A stretch of DNA of 64,000 bases from Planomonospora_B alba (GCF_039534085.1 NZ_BAAAUT010000029.1:1-64000); one strand, 5' to 3'. Shown: positions 17,688 to 26,495, counted from the first letter of the stretch. Notes: generated by a model not told the origin, from the sequence alone. Made by a program: numbers and translations.

Positions 17688-18626
17688 TCAGTCCAGGGTG
17701 AAGTAGTCGGGACCCGCGTACCGGCCGGTCGCCATCTTCTGGCGCTGCATCAGCAGGTCGTTGAGGAGGGACGAGGCGCCCAGGCGGAACCAGTCGGGGT
17801 CGAGCCAGCCCTCGCCGACGGTCTCGTTGACCAGGACGAGCATCTTGATCGCGTCCTTGGTGGTCCGGATGCCGCCCGCGGGCTTGACGCCGACCTTGCG
17901 GCCGGTCGCCGCGAGGAAGTCGCGGACCGCCTCCAGCATGACGAGCGTGACCGGCGCCGTCGCGGCGGGCTGGATCTTCCCGGTGGACGTCTTGATGAAG
18001 TCGGCGCCGGCCAGCATCGCCAGCCAGGACGCACGCCGTACGTTGTCGTAGGTCGCGAGTTCGCCGGTCTCCAGGATGACCTTCAGGTGGGCCGCGCCGC
18101 AGGCGGCCTTGACGGCGACGATCTCCTCGTAGACCTTCAGGTAGTCGCCGGACAGGAACGCGCCGCGGTCGATCACCATGTCGATCTCGTCGGCGCCGGC
18201 GGCCACCGCGAGCGCGGTGTCGGCGACCTTGACCTCCAGGGAGGAGCGCCCGCTCGGGAACGCGGTCGCGACGCTGGCCACCTTCACACCGGAGCCGGCG
18301 AGCGCGTCCACCGCCTGGCCGACCATGTCGGGGTAGACGCAGACCGCGGCCGTCTTCGGGACGGACGGGTCGCTCGGATCGGGGTGGACGGCCTTGGCGC
18401 ACATCGCGCGGACCTTGCCGGGCGTGTCCGCGCCCTCCAGGGTCGTCAGGTCCACCATGCGGATGGCCAGGTCGATCGCCTCCGCCTTGGCGGTGGTCTT
18501 GATCGACCGGGTGCCGAGCATGGCGGCTCGCTGGTCCGCGCCCACGCGGTCGACGCCGGGCAGGCCGTGTAGGAAGGCTCGCAGCGTGGCGCCGGACGAG
18601 GCCACGTCAGCGAGCGGAGTAGTCAC
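17688..18626 (-). CDS. deoC: Deoxyribose-phosphate aldolase
   Basis: Cleaves 2-deoxyribose-5-phosphate to glyceraldehyde-3-phosphate and acetaldehyde. The Schiff-base lysine lies in LAGADFIKTSTGKIQP, the second active-site lysine in VGVKPAGGIRTTKDA, and the acidic partner in GADEIDMVIDRGAFLSGDY. 312 residues from GTG 18626, typical of the longer DeoC branch. The start is uncertain: GTG codons at 18635 and 18638 are also in frame behind CTGGAG. First gene of a deoC-ALDH-ALDH-like operon for nucleoside scavenging. Confidence 0.92.
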   Translation of the reverse strand: MTTPLADVASSGATLRAFLHGLPGVDRVGADQRAAMLGTRSIKTTAKAEAIDLAIRMVDLTTLEGADTPGKVRAMCAKAVHPDPSDPSVPKTAAVCVYPDMVGQAVDALAGSGVKVASVATAFPSGRSSLEVKVADTALAVAAGADEIDMVIDRGAFLSGDYLKVYEEIVAVKAACGAAHLKVILETGELATYDNVRRASWLAMLAGADFIKTSTGKIQPAATAPVTLVMLEAVRDFLAATGRKVGVKPAGGIRTTKDAIKMLVLVNETVGEGWLDPDWFRLGASSLLNDLLMQRQKMATGRYAGPDYFTLD

Positions 18627-18881
18627 AGTTGACACCACTCCAGCATGCCGACTCGGATGGTGAGTTCCAAACCGGACGCGACTGAGCCCGGTAACGACTT
18701 TTTGTGAACATTCGCCGAGTCCAGCCGGGTGACGGCCGGGGACGGTCATGTCCCGCCCAAGAGCCTCCCGGCGCCCGCCGGGAGGAACCCGCGGCGGCCC
18801 CCGGGATCCGGTCGCGGACCGCCCGCGGCGGACGGCCCGGCGGCCGCACGCGACGCCCGCGGCGCCGGCGCGGGCCCGGTG

Positions 18882-19427
18882 TCACGATCCGGCCGCGGCC
18901 CCGGTCGCCTCGCCCGCTTCCCGCGGCTGGCGCCGGGTGGAGCGCGCCCGGTTGCCGCAGCCGAGGGAGCACCATGCCTGATCACGGCGTCTGGCCAGGA
19001 AGAACATGCCGCAGCTGGGGGCGGGGCAGCGTCGTATCCGCTGCCGGTCCGGACCCGCCGTCAGGATGAGCGTGTCGCGGGCGATGGCGGCGCCGGCGGC
19101 GGCGTTCTGCTCCCGCTGTTCGAGCAGCCCGTCGCCGGTCACCTGGAAGATGACGGGAGCCGCGGAGGCGAGTTCGTTCAGGCCGGTCCGCAGGCCGTCG
19201 TCGAACGGGTGCCGCCTGGCCGCCGCGTCCAGTGCGCCGCGGACCAACCCGCGTAGCCGACGCAGCTCGTCCAGGGGGAGGGCGGCCAGTCCGCGGTCGG
19301 TGCGAGCACGCCATCGCCCGGTGAGTTCCCGATCGGCGAAGAAGTCGATGTCACTGCGGGCCGGGCCCGCGCCGACGACGACCGTGTTGGCCAGATCGAG
19401 GACCGGGTCCTCGCCGATCCACGGCAT
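18882..19427 (-). CDS. CGNR zinc-finger (ABATE-domain) regulator
   Basis: 181 residues. The N-terminal ABATE-like region begins MPWIGEDPVLDLANTV. The C-terminal CGNR finger is complete: RRCPAPSCGMFFLARRRDQAWCSLGCGNRARSTRRQ, with Cys pairs CPAPSC and CSLGC. These proteins are presumed DNA-binding regulators. ATG 19427 matches the family N-terminus but abuts AGGAG with no spacing. The gene is head-to-head with a monooxygenase-like remnant and its start lies at the break. Confidence 0.8.
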   Translation of the reverse strand: MPWIGEDPVLDLANTVVVGAGPARSDIDFFADRELTGRWRARTDRGLAALPLDELRRLRGLVRGALDAAARRHPFDDGLRTGLNELASAAPVIFQVTGDGLLEQREQNAAAGAAIARDTLILTAGPDRQRIRRCPAPSCGMFFLARRRDQAWCSLGCGNRARSTRRQPREAGEATGAAAGS

Positions 19428-19718
19428 CTCCTGCAGATCCCGGATGTCAGGTTCGACACCGACGACCCCGCCGCCCTCACCGCCCACCGGGAACAGCTCG
19501 TCGAGCTGCTCAGGGAGCGCTACGGCGACGGATTCCAGGGCGCCCACCTCGCCCGCTTCGACGACGGCACCGTCATGGACCTCATCATCTGGTCGTCCGC
19601 CGCCGTCGCCGCGCGCGCGGCCGAGGAGATGCCGGGCGATCCCCGCGCGCAGGGCTTCTTCAGCCGGATCGGCACCGTGCACGAGATGCGGCACGCCGAG
19701 GTCCTGCACACCGCATAG
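19428..19718 (+). pseudogene. 5'-truncated ABM-like small protein gene
   Basis: From about 19431 an open frame reads LQIPDVRFDTDDPAALTAHR, then HLARFDDGTVMDLIIW, and ends TVHEMRHAEVLHTA (TAG 19716-19718). This resembles dimeric alpha/beta-barrel (antibiotic biosynthesis monooxygenase-like) proteins. No ATG, GTG or TTG precedes the conserved part in frame, and the upstream sequence is the CGNR gene on the other strand. The promoter and first codons therefore seem lost. A CTG start at 19431 is the only alternative. Confidence 0.5.
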
Positions 19719-19903
19719 CCCCTCCGGGAGGCACATCGGATATCCCCCCCGGGAGGCACACCGCACGGCCCGTGAGAGGACGGTGCCGCGCTCCCGGCGG
19801 GTGGCGACGCGGCCGGCACCGTCGCCGGCCCCGCCCATCGCCTCACACGGACCGGCCCCGCAGCACCATGCGGCCATCCGGCCGCTCAGGGCCTGGCCGG
19901 CGG

Positions 19904-19961
19904 ATGGCGGCCGTCCTAGGCATGCCGGGGGTATGGCGGTCGTCCTAGGCATGCCGGGGGT
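19904..19961. repeat. Two tandem 29-bp repeats in a 378-bp gap
   Basis: Copies at 19904-19932 and 19933-19961 differ at one position and begin ATGGCGG, with CGTCCTAGGCATGCC inside. A separate duplicated GGGAGGCACA motif lies at about 19728-19760. I see no gene between 19719 and 20096. Confidence 0.85.
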
Positions 19962-20096
19962 TCCGCAGATGCCTTAGGCGCGGCCCGCGCCGGACCGGTG
20001 CCCGGAGATAGGGCATCCGTCCGATGCGGCACCGGGGGCCTTAGACCGAACCTTGAGTGTGTAAGGGAATCGCACCGCTTCAAGGAGGAGCCCGAC

Positions 20097-20264
20097 ATGG
20101 GTCCCGAGCTTCACTTCCAGGTAATGGTCAACCGCAACGCCGAGCTCCGCGAGGAGGCGGCCCAGCACCGTCTCGCGCGTGAGGCCGAGGCCGTCCGCAA
20201 GAGCCGCTCCGAGGGGGCGCGCCGCCGCGGGCTGCGGTTCTTCGGCAAGACCCTCGCCGCATGA
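20097..20264 (+). CDS. Small basic hypothetical protein (55 aa)
   Basis: MGPELHFQVMVNRNAELREE... is a helix-prone, charged 55-residue protein ending RFFGKTLAA. ATG 20097 is preceded by CAAGGAGGAG at ideal spacing, which is the main support and decides the start. It precedes the LAL regulator by about 130 bp on the same strand. No function can be assigned; coding GC pattern and the ribosome site make it believable. Confidence 0.7.
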   Translation: MGPELHFQVMVNRNAELREEAAQHRLAREAEAVRKSRSEGARRRGLRFFGKTLAA

Positions 20265-20326
20265 CGCCCGCACGAGAGCCCGGCCGCACGCCCCAGCCCG
20301 GCCGGGCTCCTCAGCCTCCGTAGGAC

Positions 20327-20374
20327 CCCCGGCCGGGCCTGTGCGGACCTCCCCGGCCGGGCCTGTGCGGACCT
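20327..20374. repeat. Two exact 24-bp tandem repeats
   Basis: Copies 20327-20350 and 20351-20374 both begin CCCCGGCCGGGCC and end GCGGACCT. They lie in the leader region of the large regulator, just before its Shine-Dalgarno, and each can form a small GC hairpin. Confidence 0.85.
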
Positions 20375-20396
20375 CCCGATAAAGGGAGGAATCAAC

Positions 20397-20426
20397 ATGG
20401 AAGACATGGAATGCTGGAAACCATGA
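20397..20426 (+). CDS. Possible 9-residue leader peptide coupled to the LAL gene
   Basis: ATG 20397 has the best ribosome site in the region (AAAGGGAGGA, about 6 nt upstream). It encodes MEDMECWKP and stops at TGA 20424-20426, overlapping ATG 20423 of the regulator (ATGATG). The downstream gene has no good site of its own, so translation may depend on this peptide. Alternatively the site simply serves a start shifted in frame. Confidence 0.45.
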   Translation: MEDMECWKP

Positions 20427-23341
20427 TGGGTCGGGCGGTGAGCCCCGTCTTCGTGGGGCGGAAGAGGGAGCTCGCGGAGCTGGCCGAGGCGTTCACCCAG
20501 GCGCGCAAGAAGGCCGCGGCCGCCGTGCTGCTCGGCGGCGAGGCCGGGGTCGGCAAGAGCCGCCTGGTCACCTGCTTCGCCGAGCGGGCCGCCCTCGACG
20601 GCGCGCTCGTGCTGGCCGGCGGCTGCGTGGAGCTGTCCGCCGAGGGCCTCGCCTACGCGCCCTTCACCGCGGCGCTGCGCCAGCTGGTCCGCGAGCGGGG
20701 CGCCGAGGAGGTGTCGGCGCTGCTGCCGGAGGGCGCGGCCCGCGACCTGGCCCGGCTGCTGCCCGAGTTCGGCGAGCCCGGCGGCGACACCGAGAGCGAG
20801 ACCGCCCGTGCCCGCCTCTTCGAGCAGATCCTGACCCTGCTGGAGCGCCTGGCCGAGCAGCGCCCGATCGTCCTGGTCATCGAGGACATCCACTGGGCCG
20901 ACCGGTCCAGCCGCGATCTGATCGCCTTCCTCAGCCGCAATCTGCGCTCCGCACCGGTGCTCATGGTCCTCACCTACCGCTCCGACGACCTGCACCGCCA
21001 GCACCCGCTCCGGCCGGTCCTCGCCGAGCTGGGCCGGGTGGACGGGGTCATGCGGATGGACCTGCCCCGGCTCACCCAGGACGAGGTGGCCGCGCAGATG
21101 GCCGGCATCCTCGGCCGGACCCCGGAGTTCGCCCGGGTCACGGAGGTCCACCGGCGCAGCGAGGGCATCCCGCTCTTCGTCGAGGCCCTCATGGAGTGCG
21201 CCGACGGCGACTGCGCCCTCCCCGACTCCCTGCACGACCTGATCATCGGCTCGGTCGAGCAGCTGCCCGACGAGACCCAGCGGGTGCTCCGGGTGGCCGC
21301 CGCGGGCGGCATCCGGGTCGGCCATGATCTGCTCGCCGCCGTCACCGGCCTGTCCGGCGTGGAGCTGGAGGACGCCATCCGGCCCGCCGTCGCGGCCAAC
21401 GTGGTCCAGGTCGCCGACGGCCGCGCCTACGCCTTCCGGCACGCCCTGATCCGCGAGGCCGTCCACGACGAGCTCCTGCCCGGCGAGCACGTGCGGCTGC
21501 ACGCCCGCTTCGCCGAGGAGATCGGGCGCGACCGCACGCTGGTCCCGCCCGGCCGGGCCGCCATCGAGATCGCCCACCACTGGTACTCCGCCCGCGACGA
21601 CGTGTGGGCCCTCGTCTCGGCCTGGGAGGCCGCGCAGGAGGCCGCCCGGACCTTCGCCTACAACGAGAAGGTGCAGCTGCTGGAGCGGGTGCTCACGCTG
21701 TGGGGCAAGGTGCCCGACGCCGCCGACCGGATCGGCGCCGACCACACCACGGTGCTGGAGCAGGCCTCGGAGGCCGCGCACGCCTGCGGCGAGTACGACC
21801 GCGGCGTGAAGTTCACCAAGGCGGCCCTCGCCGAGCTGGACGAGGCGGCCGAGCCGGAGCGGGTCGCCGAGCTGGTCGTACGGCTCTCGCAGTTGAAGCT
21901 GGGCAAGCGGCGCCCCGGGGCGCTCGACGACCTGCGCTACGCCGAGCGGCTGGCGCCCGCCGGGAGCCTGGCCCGCGCCCACGTGCTGGCCAGGCTCGGC
22001 TCCTACCTGATCTTCCGCAACGAGGTGGACGAGGGGACGGCGCTCACCGAGGAGGCCCTGGCCATCGCCCGCGCCCACGGCGACGAGTGCCTGGAGGCCG
22101 ACCTGCTGCTCAACCTCGGGGTGGGCCACTCGACCGCCGGCCGCTCCCCGCTCATGCTGGAGGCCAACGAGATCGCGCTGGAGATCGGCAGGCGGCTGCG
22201 CTCCGGCCGGATCGTGCTGCGCGCCCTGGCCAACACCGTGGACGCGCTGAACAACCTGGGCCGCTCGGCCGAGGCCGTCGAGCTGGCGCTGGAGGGCGAG
22301 CGGCTGGCCAAGGAGTACGGCCGGCACCGCACCCAGGGCGCCTTCATCGCCGGCAACCGCGCCGAGGCGCTGGAGGCGCTGGGCCGCTTCGACGAGGCCG
22401 CCGAGGTGACCGAGCGGGAGCTGGCCAAGGACCCCTCCACCCGCGACCGGCACCACCTGAGCCGGACCCGCGCGGAGGTCGCCGCCGCGCGCGGTGAGAC
22501 CGAGGTGCTCAGGTCCGTTCTGGCGATGTTCGGTCCCCGCCCCGAGCAGGAGGAGTTCACCCAGGAGGCGGTCGCCAACACCTGCCTCGCCATCCGGCTC
22601 CACCTGCTGGAGGGCGCGCCGGAGGCCGCGCTGGAGGCGGCCGGGCGGATGACGCTGGAGGCGCGCGTCCTGAACAAGCCCGAGCTGGGCTGGCGGCTGG
22701 TCGCCCAGATCGCCGAGGCGTGCGAGGCCGCCGCCCCGGTCGCCCCGGAGCGGGCCGCGGCGCTGCGCCGCCTGGCCGAGGAGTCCGTCGCCGCGATGAC
22801 CGCGGACGGCCCGGTCGCCGAGGCCTACCGGCTCTGCTTCGACGGCGACCACGACGCCGCGGCCGCCGCCTGGGACCGGCTCGACCGCCCCTTCCGCCGG
22901 GCCGCGGCGCTGCTGCGGGCGGCCCGTACCGCGGCCGCCTCGGGCGACCGCGAGGGCGCCGCCGTACGGCTGCGCACGGCCCACCCGGTCGCGGTGGCGC
23001 TGGGCGCCCGGCCCCTGGTCGCCGAGATCGAGGCCCTGGCCCGCCGGATCGGCGCGGCGCTCACCCGGGACGCGCCGGAGGGGGCCCGGCAGGAGGGTGC
23101 CGCGGCCGGCGCCGCGGGCGGCACCCCGGCCGGCGTTCCGGCGCTCACCCCGCGCGAGCAGGAGGTGCTCCGCCTCGTCGCCCTGGGACGCTCGAACCGG
23201 GACATCGCCGCCGAGCTGTTCATCTCGGCCAAGACGGTGAGCGTGCACGTCTCGAACATCCTGGCCAAGCTCGGCGTCTCCACCCGCGGCGAGGCCGCCG
23301 CGGCCGCCCACCGCCTCGCCCTGATCACCGCCTCGCCCTGA
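20423..23341 (+). CDS. LuxR-family ATP-binding regulator (LAL/MalT-like)
   Basis: About 972 residues. AAA-type ATPase: Walker A LLGGEAGVGKSRLV at about 37-50 and Walker B IVLVIEDIHWADRSS at about 149-163. A long helical TPR-like middle follows. The C-terminal LuxR helix-turn-helix is at about 908-965 (ALTPREQEVLRLVALGRSNRDIAAELFISAKTVSVHVSNIL). LAL regulators are often pathway activators; no target cluster is adjacent. ATG 20411 is an alternative start, but 20423 is where a short upstream ORF ends. Confidence 0.92.
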   Translation: MMGRAVSPVFVGRKRELAELAEAFTQARKKAAAAVLLGGEAGVGKSRLVTCFAERAALDGALVLAGGCVELSAEGLAYAPFTAALRQLVRERGAEEVSALLPEGAARDLARLLPEFGEPGGDTESETARARLFEQILTLLERLAEQRPIVLVIEDIHWADRSSRDLIAFLSRNLRSAPVLMVLTYRSDDLHRQHPLRPVLAELGRVDGVMRMDLPRLTQDEVAAQMAGILGRTPEFARVTEVHRRSEGIPLFVEALMECADGDCALPDSLHDLIIGSVEQLPDETQRVLRVAAAGGIRVGHDLLAAVTGLSGVELEDAIRPAVAANVVQVADGRAYAFRHALIREAVHDELLPGEHVRLHARFAEEIGRDRTLVPPGRAAIEIAHHWYSARDDVWALVSAWEAAQEAARTFAYNEKVQLLERVLTLWGKVPDAADRIGADHTTVLEQASEAAHACGEYDRGVKFTKAALAELDEAAEPERVAELVVRLSQLKLGKRRPGALDDLRYAERLAPAGSLARAHVLARLGSYLIFRNEVDEGTALTEEALAIARAHGDECLEADLLLNLGVGHSTAGRSPLMLEANEIALEIGRRLRSGRIVLRALANTVDALNNLGRSAEAVELALEGERLAKEYGRHRTQGAFIAGNRAEALEALGRFDEAAEVTERELAKDPSTRDRHHLSRTRAEVAAARGETEVLRSVLAMFGPRPEQEEFTQEAVANTCLAIRLHLLEGAPEAALEAAGRMTLEARVLNKPELGWRLVAQIAEACEAAAPVAPERAAALRRLAEESVAAMTADGPVAEAYRLCFDGDHDAAAAAWDRLDRPFRRAAALLRAARTAAASGDREGAAVRLRTAHPVAVALGARPLVAEIEALARRIGAALTRDAPEGARQEGAAAGAAGGTPAGVPALTPREQEVLRLVALGRSNRDIAAELFISAKTVSVHVSNILAKLGVSTRGEAAAAAHRLALITASP

Positions 23342-23495
23342 CCGGCCGCGCCCCGGGAGCTCCGATCCGGCGGCCCGGTCCTGCGCCGGAGCCTCGCCCC
23401 GCAACCTCCTGAGCACGCCCTTCTGGGGCACGCCCGGCCCTCCTGAGCACGCCCTCCTGAGCGCGCCGCTTCCTCCGGATGGGGCCCGCAGCCGG

Positions 23496-24065
23496 TCAGG
23501 CGAGCACCGGCTCGGCGATCAGCAGCACGCCGAAGACCCCGAACGCGGCTGCGGCGCCGTACCGGACGACCTTCTCCGGCAGATTCTTGCCGAGCAGGAG
23601 GCCGACCGCGATGGCCAGCGCGTCGGCGGCGACCATGCCGACCGTCGAGCCGATCCAGGTGCCCACCCAGTCGTGCTGGGTGGCCAGCGTGATGGTGGCG
23701 AGCATGGTCTTGTCGCCCAGCTCGGCCAGGAAGAAGGCCACGGTCACCGCGATGAGCGCCGAGCGGGTGGTGCGCTTGGCCTTGCCCGCCTCCTCCTCGG
23801 TCAGCTCGTCCCCGCGCAGCGTCCACAGCGCGAAGCCGAGGAACGCGATGCCCGCCACGACCGTGATGGCGGTGGTGGGGAGGAAGTCACCGACCAGGCC
23901 GCCCAGGCCGACGCTGACGAGGTGGACCACCGTGGTGGCCAGGGTGATGCCGGCCAGGACCGGCCACGGCTTGAACCGGGTGGCGAAGGTCATCGCCATG
24001 AGCTGGCTCTTGTCGCCGAGCTCGGCGACGAAGATCACAGCGAGACTGATCCAGAACGCTTCCAA
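23496..24065 (-). CDS. TMEM165/GDT1 family (UPF0016) cation transporter
   Basis: 189 residues with six predicted helices arranged as an internal duplication. Each half carries the family signature: VAELGDKSQLMAMTFATR at about 13-30 and LAELGDKTMLATITLATQ at about 113-130. Family members export Mn2+ (or Ca2+) in exchange for protons. Upstream lies a yybP-ykoY riboswitch, which in other bacteria switches such exporters on when Mn2+ is high; this makes Mn2+ the likely substrate here. Confidence 0.95.
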   Translation of the reverse strand: MEAFWISLAVIFVAELGDKSQLMAMTFATRFKPWPVLAGITLATTVVHLVSVGLGGLVGDFLPTTAITVVAGIAFLGFALWTLRGDELTEEEAGKAKRTTRSALIAVTVAFFLAELGDKTMLATITLATQHDWVGTWIGSTVGMVAADALAIAVGLLLGKNLPEKVVRYGAAAAFGVFGVLLIAEPVLA

Positions 24066-24107
24066 CGGGGTCGCCCTTCACGCGCATGCGACCGGGCCGG
24101 AAGGGGG

Positions 24108-24265
24108 CACCCGGGGAGTCTCGGGCACGTCTTCGGCCCGGCGGCATGAATGTCGATATGCCTGCCAGGCCGAAGGTCTCGTCCGCCTGCGGATGCCAGG
24201 CCCGCGTGACCGGGCGCCGGAGCGCCAGTGTGTCGATCACGCGATTGGGACTACTCCCCTTCGGG
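24108..24265 (-). promoter_or_regulatory. yybP-ykoY (manganese) riboswitch
   Basis: Reading the minus strand from 24262: AAGGGGAGTAGTCCC (the conserved 5' GGGGAGTAG box), then ATCGACACACTGGC, then GACGAGACCTTCGGCC, whose CTTCGGCC pairs with GGCCGAAG some 40 nt on, and finally CCCGAGACTCCCC at about 24110-24122. The layout and boxes match the yybP-ykoY class. It lies within the leader of the TMEM165-type gene that starts at 24065. Boundaries are approximate. Confidence 0.85.
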
Positions 24266-24295
24266 TGTTTCCACTCGACCCTAACATCCCGGACC

Positions 24296-24370
24296 CGCTG
24301 TCCATTCCCACCCGTGCACGGGCCGGGAGGGCCGCTGTCCATTCCCCACCGGCGCACGGCCCGGGAGGGC
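24296..24370. repeat. Imperfect tandem repeat of about 38 bp upstream of the riboswitch
   Basis: Two units start CGCTGTCCATTCCC and end GGGAGGGC. They lie between the murB stop and the riboswitch, so they may overlap the transporter promoter. I see no gene in 24266-24418. Confidence 0.7.
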
Positions 24371-24418
24371 CGCCCGCGCGAGACGGACGGATGCGGCGGG
24401 CGCACGCCCGGGAGCGGG

Positions 24419-25459
24419 TCAGAGGCGGGCGCCGATCAGCACGGGCTCGTTGACCAGCGTCACGCCGAACTTCTCGCGCACCCCGTCCCGGACCTCCCTG
24501 GCCAGGTCGAGGAGGTCCTCCGTACGCGCCGCCAGCTCCGGGTTGGTCAGCGCGAGGGTGTGCTTGGTGGAGATCCGGGCCGGACCGCGCCGGTAGCCCC
24601 TGGGGAAACCGGCGTTCTCGATCAGCCAGGCGGCCGGCACCTTCACCGCCCCGCCGGGCATGTCCCAGCGTGGGAAGCCGGGGGCGCGCAGCTCCAGCTC
24701 GGCCGCCTCCTGCCCGGTCAGGACCGGGTTGGTGAAGAACGAGCCCGCGCTGCGGGTGTCCGGGTCGGCGGGGTCGAGGACCATGCCCTTGCCCGCGCGC
24801 AGCCCCAGCACCGCCTGCCTGGCCTCGGCGAGCGGGACCCGCTCGCCGAGCTCGACGCCCAGCCGCAGCGCCAGCTCGCGGTAGGCGACCGGGCCGGACA
24901 GCCCGCCGTCCCGGGGCAGGGCGTAGGTGACCGCGAGGACGACGTACCGCCCGGGCTCCCGCTTGAAGACGCTGTGCCGGTAGGCGAAGGCGCACTCGGC
25001 GGCGGTCAGGTCGCGCACCCGTCCGGCCGGGCGGTCGTAGACCCGGACGGCGGTGATCGTCTGCGAGACGTCCTGCCCGTAGGCGCCGACGTTCTGGATC
25101 GGCGTGGAGCCGACCTGCCCGGGGATGCCCGCCAGGCATTCGATCCCGGAGCGTCCCTCCGCCACGGCCCGCTCCACCAGCGCGTCCCAGTCCTCCCCCG
25201 CCGCGGCGGTCACCAGGTCGCCGTCGGCCGCGACGCCGCGCGACGCGACGCGCACCACCAGCCCGTCGAAACCCTCGTCGGAGACGACCAGGTTGCTGCC
25301 GCCGCCGAGCACGAGCACCGGCTCGCCCGTCCGGTCCGCCTCGGCGACCAGCTCGACGAGCTCCTCGGCCGACCCCGCCTCCACGAACGCCCGCGCCGGC
25401 CCGCCCAGCCCCAACGTCGTGTACGGCGCCAGCCGTACCCCTGCAACCCGCTCAGCCAT
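24419..25459 (-). CDS. murB: UDP-N-acetylmuramate dehydrogenase
   Basis: Catalyses the NADPH-dependent reduction of UDP-GlcNAc-enolpyruvate to UDP-MurNAc in the cytoplasm. 346 residues with the FAD-binding N-terminus APYTTLGLGGPARAFVEAGS, VLVLGGGSNLVVSDEGFDG, the substrate loop GIPGQVGSTPIQNVGAYGQDV, CAFAYRHSVFKR, and the proton-donor serine in SAGSFFTNPVL near residue 240. The AGSFFTNP region fits type I MurB. Start ATG 25459 with GATGAGG just upstream. Confidence 0.96.
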   Translation of the reverse strand: MAERVAGVRLAPYTTLGLGGPARAFVEAGSAEELVELVAEADRTGEPVLVLGGGSNLVVSDEGFDGLVVRVASRGVAADGDLVTAAAGEDWDALVERAVAEGRSGIECLAGIPGQVGSTPIQNVGAYGQDVSQTITAVRVYDRPAGRVRDLTAAECAFAYRHSVFKREPGRYVVLAVTYALPRDGGLSGPVAYRELALRLGVELGERVPLAEARQAVLGLRAGKGMVLDPADPDTRSAGSFFTNPVLTGQEAAELELRAPGFPRWDMPGGAVKVPAAWLIENAGFPRGYRRGPARISTKHTLALTNPELAARTEDLLDLAREVRDGVREKFGVTLVNEPVLIGARL

Positions 25460-25589
25460 GCCTCATCCCCAGCAGACCCGACAAAATTCGCGACCAGCCT
25501 ATGCGGCACCGGACGGTCCGGACACGGTCCGGACCGTCCCCGGGCGGGCGCGTCCCGGGACGGTCACGTACGGCGGGCCGCCGGGGCGC

Positions 25590-25958
25590 TCACGTCGCGG
25601 TGTCGCCGCGTCCCTGGTCCGGGGAGCCCGCGGGGTCCTCGTCCTGGCCCCGCGGCATGGCCTCGTCCAGCCGCGACACCGACAGGCTGCCGTCCCACAG
25701 CCGCTGCGAGGCGACCATGCGCTCGGCGTTGCCCTCCAGCTCGTTGCCGCCCTCCCGGCCGACGAGCTCGGCACCCTCGGGCGGCTGCTCCGGGTACGCC
25801 TCCTCGTCCGCGATCAGCTTGGCGCCGGGCGGGTCCACCCGCTCGGGCTCACCGGTCCGCCGCGCGGCCTCGGACACCTCTTCGACCGGCCGGTCGTGGA
25901 CCCGCTCCCCGGCCCTCGTCTCGGCCCGTTCACTGACCTGGCGTGGTGTTTCGTTCAT
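25590..25958 (-). CDS. Hydrophilic hypothetical protein (122 aa)
   Basis: MNETPRQVSERAETRAGE... is a charged, Glu/Arg/Pro-rich protein with no hydrophobic core and is likely intrinsically disordered. The ribosome site is weak. It lies between the hadAB pair and murB, all on the same strand. Codon GC bias supports translation; no family is recognised. Confidence 0.6.
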   Translation of the reverse strand: MNETPRQVSERAETRAGERVHDRPVEEVSEAARRTGEPERVDPPGAKLIADEEAYPEQPPEGAELVGREGGNELEGNAERMVASQRLWDGSLSVSRLDEAMPRGQDEDPAGSPDQGRGDTAT

Positions 25959-26066
25959 GCCGGACGCCTACCCACGGGCCCGGGGAAGATGCTCCTCCCC
26001 GGGCGGCCGGGCCACCGGGCGTGCGGGCCGTCCCGGGCTCGGCGGAGACCCGGGAGAAGCGGCGGC

Positions 26067-26495
26067 TCAGGAGAGCTGGACCACCGCGCGGGCCTTGGAC
26101 AGGACCCGGGAGCCGTCGCAGGTGGCGGTCAGGGCGACCACCACGCGCTTGTCCTCGAGCTTGTCCTCGATGCGGCCGCTCACCGTGATGACGGCGCCCC
26201 TGTCGTCGTCCGGGACGACCACCATGGAGGAGAAGCGCACGCCGTAGTCGACGACCGCGGCCGGATCGCCGGCCCAGTCGGTGACGAAGCGCCCGCCCTG
26301 CGCCATGGTGAACATGCCGTGCGCGATCACGTCGGGCAGGCCGACGGTCTTGGCGAACCGCTCGTTCCAGTGGATGGGGTTGAAGTCGCCCGAGGCCCCG
26401 GCGTACATCACCAGGTCGACCCGGCGCACCGGGTAGTCCGCGGCCGGGATCTCCTGGCCGACCTCGACGTCGTCGTACTTCACCGTCGCGGCCAT
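26067..26495 (-). CDS. hadB: MaoC-like (3R)-hydroxyacyl dehydratase, HadB type
   Basis: 142-residue hot-dog fold protein. The catalytic hydratase-2 motif is present: MYAGASGDFNPIHWNERFA (Asp and His) followed by GLPDVIAHGMFTM. It starts one base inside the upstream partner's stop (TGATG at 26495). In mycobacteria HadB is the catalytic half of the FAS-II dehydratase with HadA. Streptomycetes keep the pair without mycolates, so the exact substrate here is open. Confidence 0.9.
   Translation of the reverse strand: MAATVKYDDVEVGQEIPAADYPVRRVDLVMYAGASGDFNPIHWNERFAKTVGLPDVIAHGMFTMAQGGRFVTDWAGDPAAVVDYGVRFSSMVVVPDDDRGAVITVSGRIEDKLEDKRVVVALTATCDGSRVLSKARAVVQLS

Noticed and set aside
20111..23431. 1106-codon minus-strand frame opposite the LAL regulator
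   Set aside because: Antisense shadow of a gene with clear Walker and LuxR motifs; the translation has no recognisable domain.
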